64,000 nt of DNA from contig NZ_NXGA01000001.1 of assembly GCF_002802965.1 (NCBI RefSeq), positions 3,232,955-3,296,954 on the forward strand, in the 5' to 3' direction. A program made the position numbers and the translations under genes. The notes beneath the pieces are model-generated. The model searched no databases and was not told the DNA's origin. It worked only from the letters and a program-made list of their open reading frames with translations. The DNA comes from Sporolactobacillus pectinivorans. GTDB lineage: Bacteria; Bacillota; Bacilli; Bacillales; Sporolactobacillaceae. Positions 63,301 to 64,000 of this stretch are shown here, in pieces (the stretch's first letter is position 1; each line of letters begins with the position of its first letter).

Positions 63301-63338
63301 TTGCTGCGCAGATAAGCGAAAGCTCATCTGCGCAGCAA
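63301..63338. repeat. 17-bp inverted repeat with tetraloop upstream of the GH31 gene
   Basis: TTGCTGCGCAGATAAGC-GAAA-GCTCATCTGCGCAGCAA; 17 bp with one G-U-type mismatch and a GNRA loop on the plus strand. No T-run follows, so it is not a terminator. It lies 42 bp upstream of the GH31 start and would form in its leader RNA. Confidence 0.7.
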
Positions 63339-63350
63339 CCGGTCTGAAAA

Positions 63351-63365
63351 TATACAGCGTTTTCA
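63351..63365 (-). promoter_or_regulatory. cre-like site upstream of the GH31 gene
   Basis: Minus strand TGAAAACGCTGTAT matches 12 of 14 consensus cre positions, failing in the last two. Position about 100 bp before an alpha-glucosidase gene fits catabolite repression. Confidence 0.35.
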
Positions 63366-63522
63366 TTATTGATCAAAACCAACTTATCACAAGCTGAATA
63401 AAATAACAACAGTTTAAAAACAGTCAGTAAGCGGCTAAAACTAATGCCCCTTCTCTGGCATATTCAACCGCAGGCATTATTCTGTTCCCAATATTCAGGA
63501 GAAAGATTTCCTATAATTACAG

Positions 63523-63548
63523 AAAAAAAGCAGCCATTCAGCTGCTTT
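63523..63548 (-). terminator. Terminator of the efeU-type gene
   Basis: Minus strand AAAGCAGC-TGAATG-GCTGCTTT followed by a T-run, 36 nt after the stop. Confidence 0.88.
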
Positions 63549-63583
63549 ATAATTGCCACATTATTGGTATTGGCACTCATTTT

Positions 63584-64000
63584 TCACTGCTGCGCCATTT
63601 CTTTTCTTGACTGAAGTTTATCTCCCTTAATGAATAAAAGCAAAACAATCAGCAAATACCCACACCAGATCGCGCTCTGGAGATAAGTCGGATGATCTGA
63701 GTAGCCGAACAATGCATGCAGTATACTACCAAGAACACCCTGCTGGCTCAGAACACTGCTCAAATCATACATGTACCCGGTTTCCGGAAGTACACCCACA
63801 TCTGTCAGTTCGTGAACAGCATTTCCCAGCAACCCGGCCGCTACGACAATCAGCAGGCAGCCCATAATCCGGAAGAAGTAGGACAAATTGATGCGGTACG
63901 TTCCTTTGTAGATGCCATAACCGATCAGCACTGAAAGGCCAAGCCCTGCTGCAGCTCCAGACATGACCGAATAACCATTTGCTTTCTGATCACTAAGTAT
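63584..64000 (-). CDS. efeU: FTR1/EfeU-type iron permease (C-terminal part, runs off the window)
   Basis: 139 codons visible; the frame remains open at the right edge, so the N-terminal part with the first REGLE-type iron motif is missing. Three helices are seen, with the family segments SGAAAGLGLSVLIGYGIYKG, FFRIMGCLLIVVAAGLLGNAVHEL and LGSILHALFGYSDHPTYLQ, characteristic of the last helices of FTR1 permeases. These import ferrous/ferric iron, usually with EfeO and EfeB encoded alongside; those would lie outside or upstream. Confidence 0.85.
   Translation of the reverse strand: MLSDQKANGYSVMSGAAAGLGLSVLIGYGIYKGTYRINLSYFFRIMGCLLIVVAAGLLGNAVHELTDVGVLPETGYMYDLSSVLSQQGVLGSILHALFGYSDHPTYLQSAIWCGYLLIVLLLFIKGDKLQSRKEMAQQ

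Larger units (their letters stand above)
63260..63583. other. GH31 upstream region
   Basis: About 320 bp with no gene. It includes a 17-bp-stem hairpin, a cre-like sequence and the efeU terminator, each listed separately. Confidence 0.5.

Overview
This 64 kb window is chromosomal DNA from a low-to-mid GC, endospore-forming member of the Bacilli. An alpha/beta-type small acid-soluble spore protein, YhaL, and a Bacillus-like block (ecsB-ecsA, hit, trpP, yhaH, prsA, yhaL, yhaM, yhaN, yhaO) support this. Pyruvate formate-lyase with its activase, the glycerol regulon and aspartase point to a fermentative, facultatively anaerobic life; a Sporolactobacillus-type organism would fit, but that is inference. 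There are no rRNA or tRNA genes, transposases, phage genes or CRISPR arrays. Most of the window looks like stable core genome.

Layout. 1-1.4 kb: copper operon csoR-copA (copA runs off the left edge) under a promoter whose spacer carries a CsoR-type palindrome. 1.6-8.4 kb: aspA, then glpD, glpK, glpF and glpP, all on the minus strand. The glpF and glpD leaders each hold a long-range terminator that suits GlpP antitermination, and the glpF promoter overlaps a perfect cre site. 9.1-15.5 kb: SGNH hydrolase, COG4705 membrane protein, aldo/keto reductase, YitT-family protein, and a divergent LysR regulator / multidrug MFS pair. The MFS leader encodes a 12-codon ORF lying exactly on an intrinsic terminator. 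15.5-17.2 kb: two tandem TerC-family genes behind a yybP-ykoY (Mn2+) riboswitch. 17.3-19.8 kb: cell-envelope stress system liaF-liaS-liaR. 20.0-20.4 kb: ferritin-like gene with a SigmaB-type promoter.

20.5-36 kb: ecsAB (an Fnr-type box lies upstream), hit, trpP with a TRAP-type triplet repeat over its start, yhaH, an M29 aminopeptidase, a YpmS-like protein, prsA, yhaL and yhaM. A CssRS-like secretion-stress two-component system sits inside what is yhaO-yhaN-yhaM in Bacillus subtilis. 36.3-37.1 kb: the least ordinary locus. A putative secreted protein with no ATG/GTG/TTG start before its signal-like segment is followed by a 55-codon two-TM protein and a terminator, and preceded by two 17-bp inverted repeats exactly 22 bp apart. 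37.5-42.9 kb: two HAD phosphatases, a SASP, a beta-carbonic anhydrase, a cold-shock protein, a DeoR regulator and a glutamine amidotransferase. 43.3-46.4 kb: pflB-pflA.

46.4-60.3 kb: a 12-gene minus-strand operon for cell-wall (muropeptide) salvage, in transcription order an Opp-type ABC transporter (oppA-B-C-D-F), murR, amiE, glmA-like GNAT, murQ, murK, namZ, nagZ. None of the hydrolases carries a signal peptide, so intact muropeptides are probably imported by the ABC transporter and dismantled in the cytoplasm, unlike the extracellular B. subtilis pathway with its MurP PTS. 60.9-63.3 kb: a GH31 alpha-glucosidase. The right edge holds the C-terminal part of an FTR1/EfeU-type iron permease.
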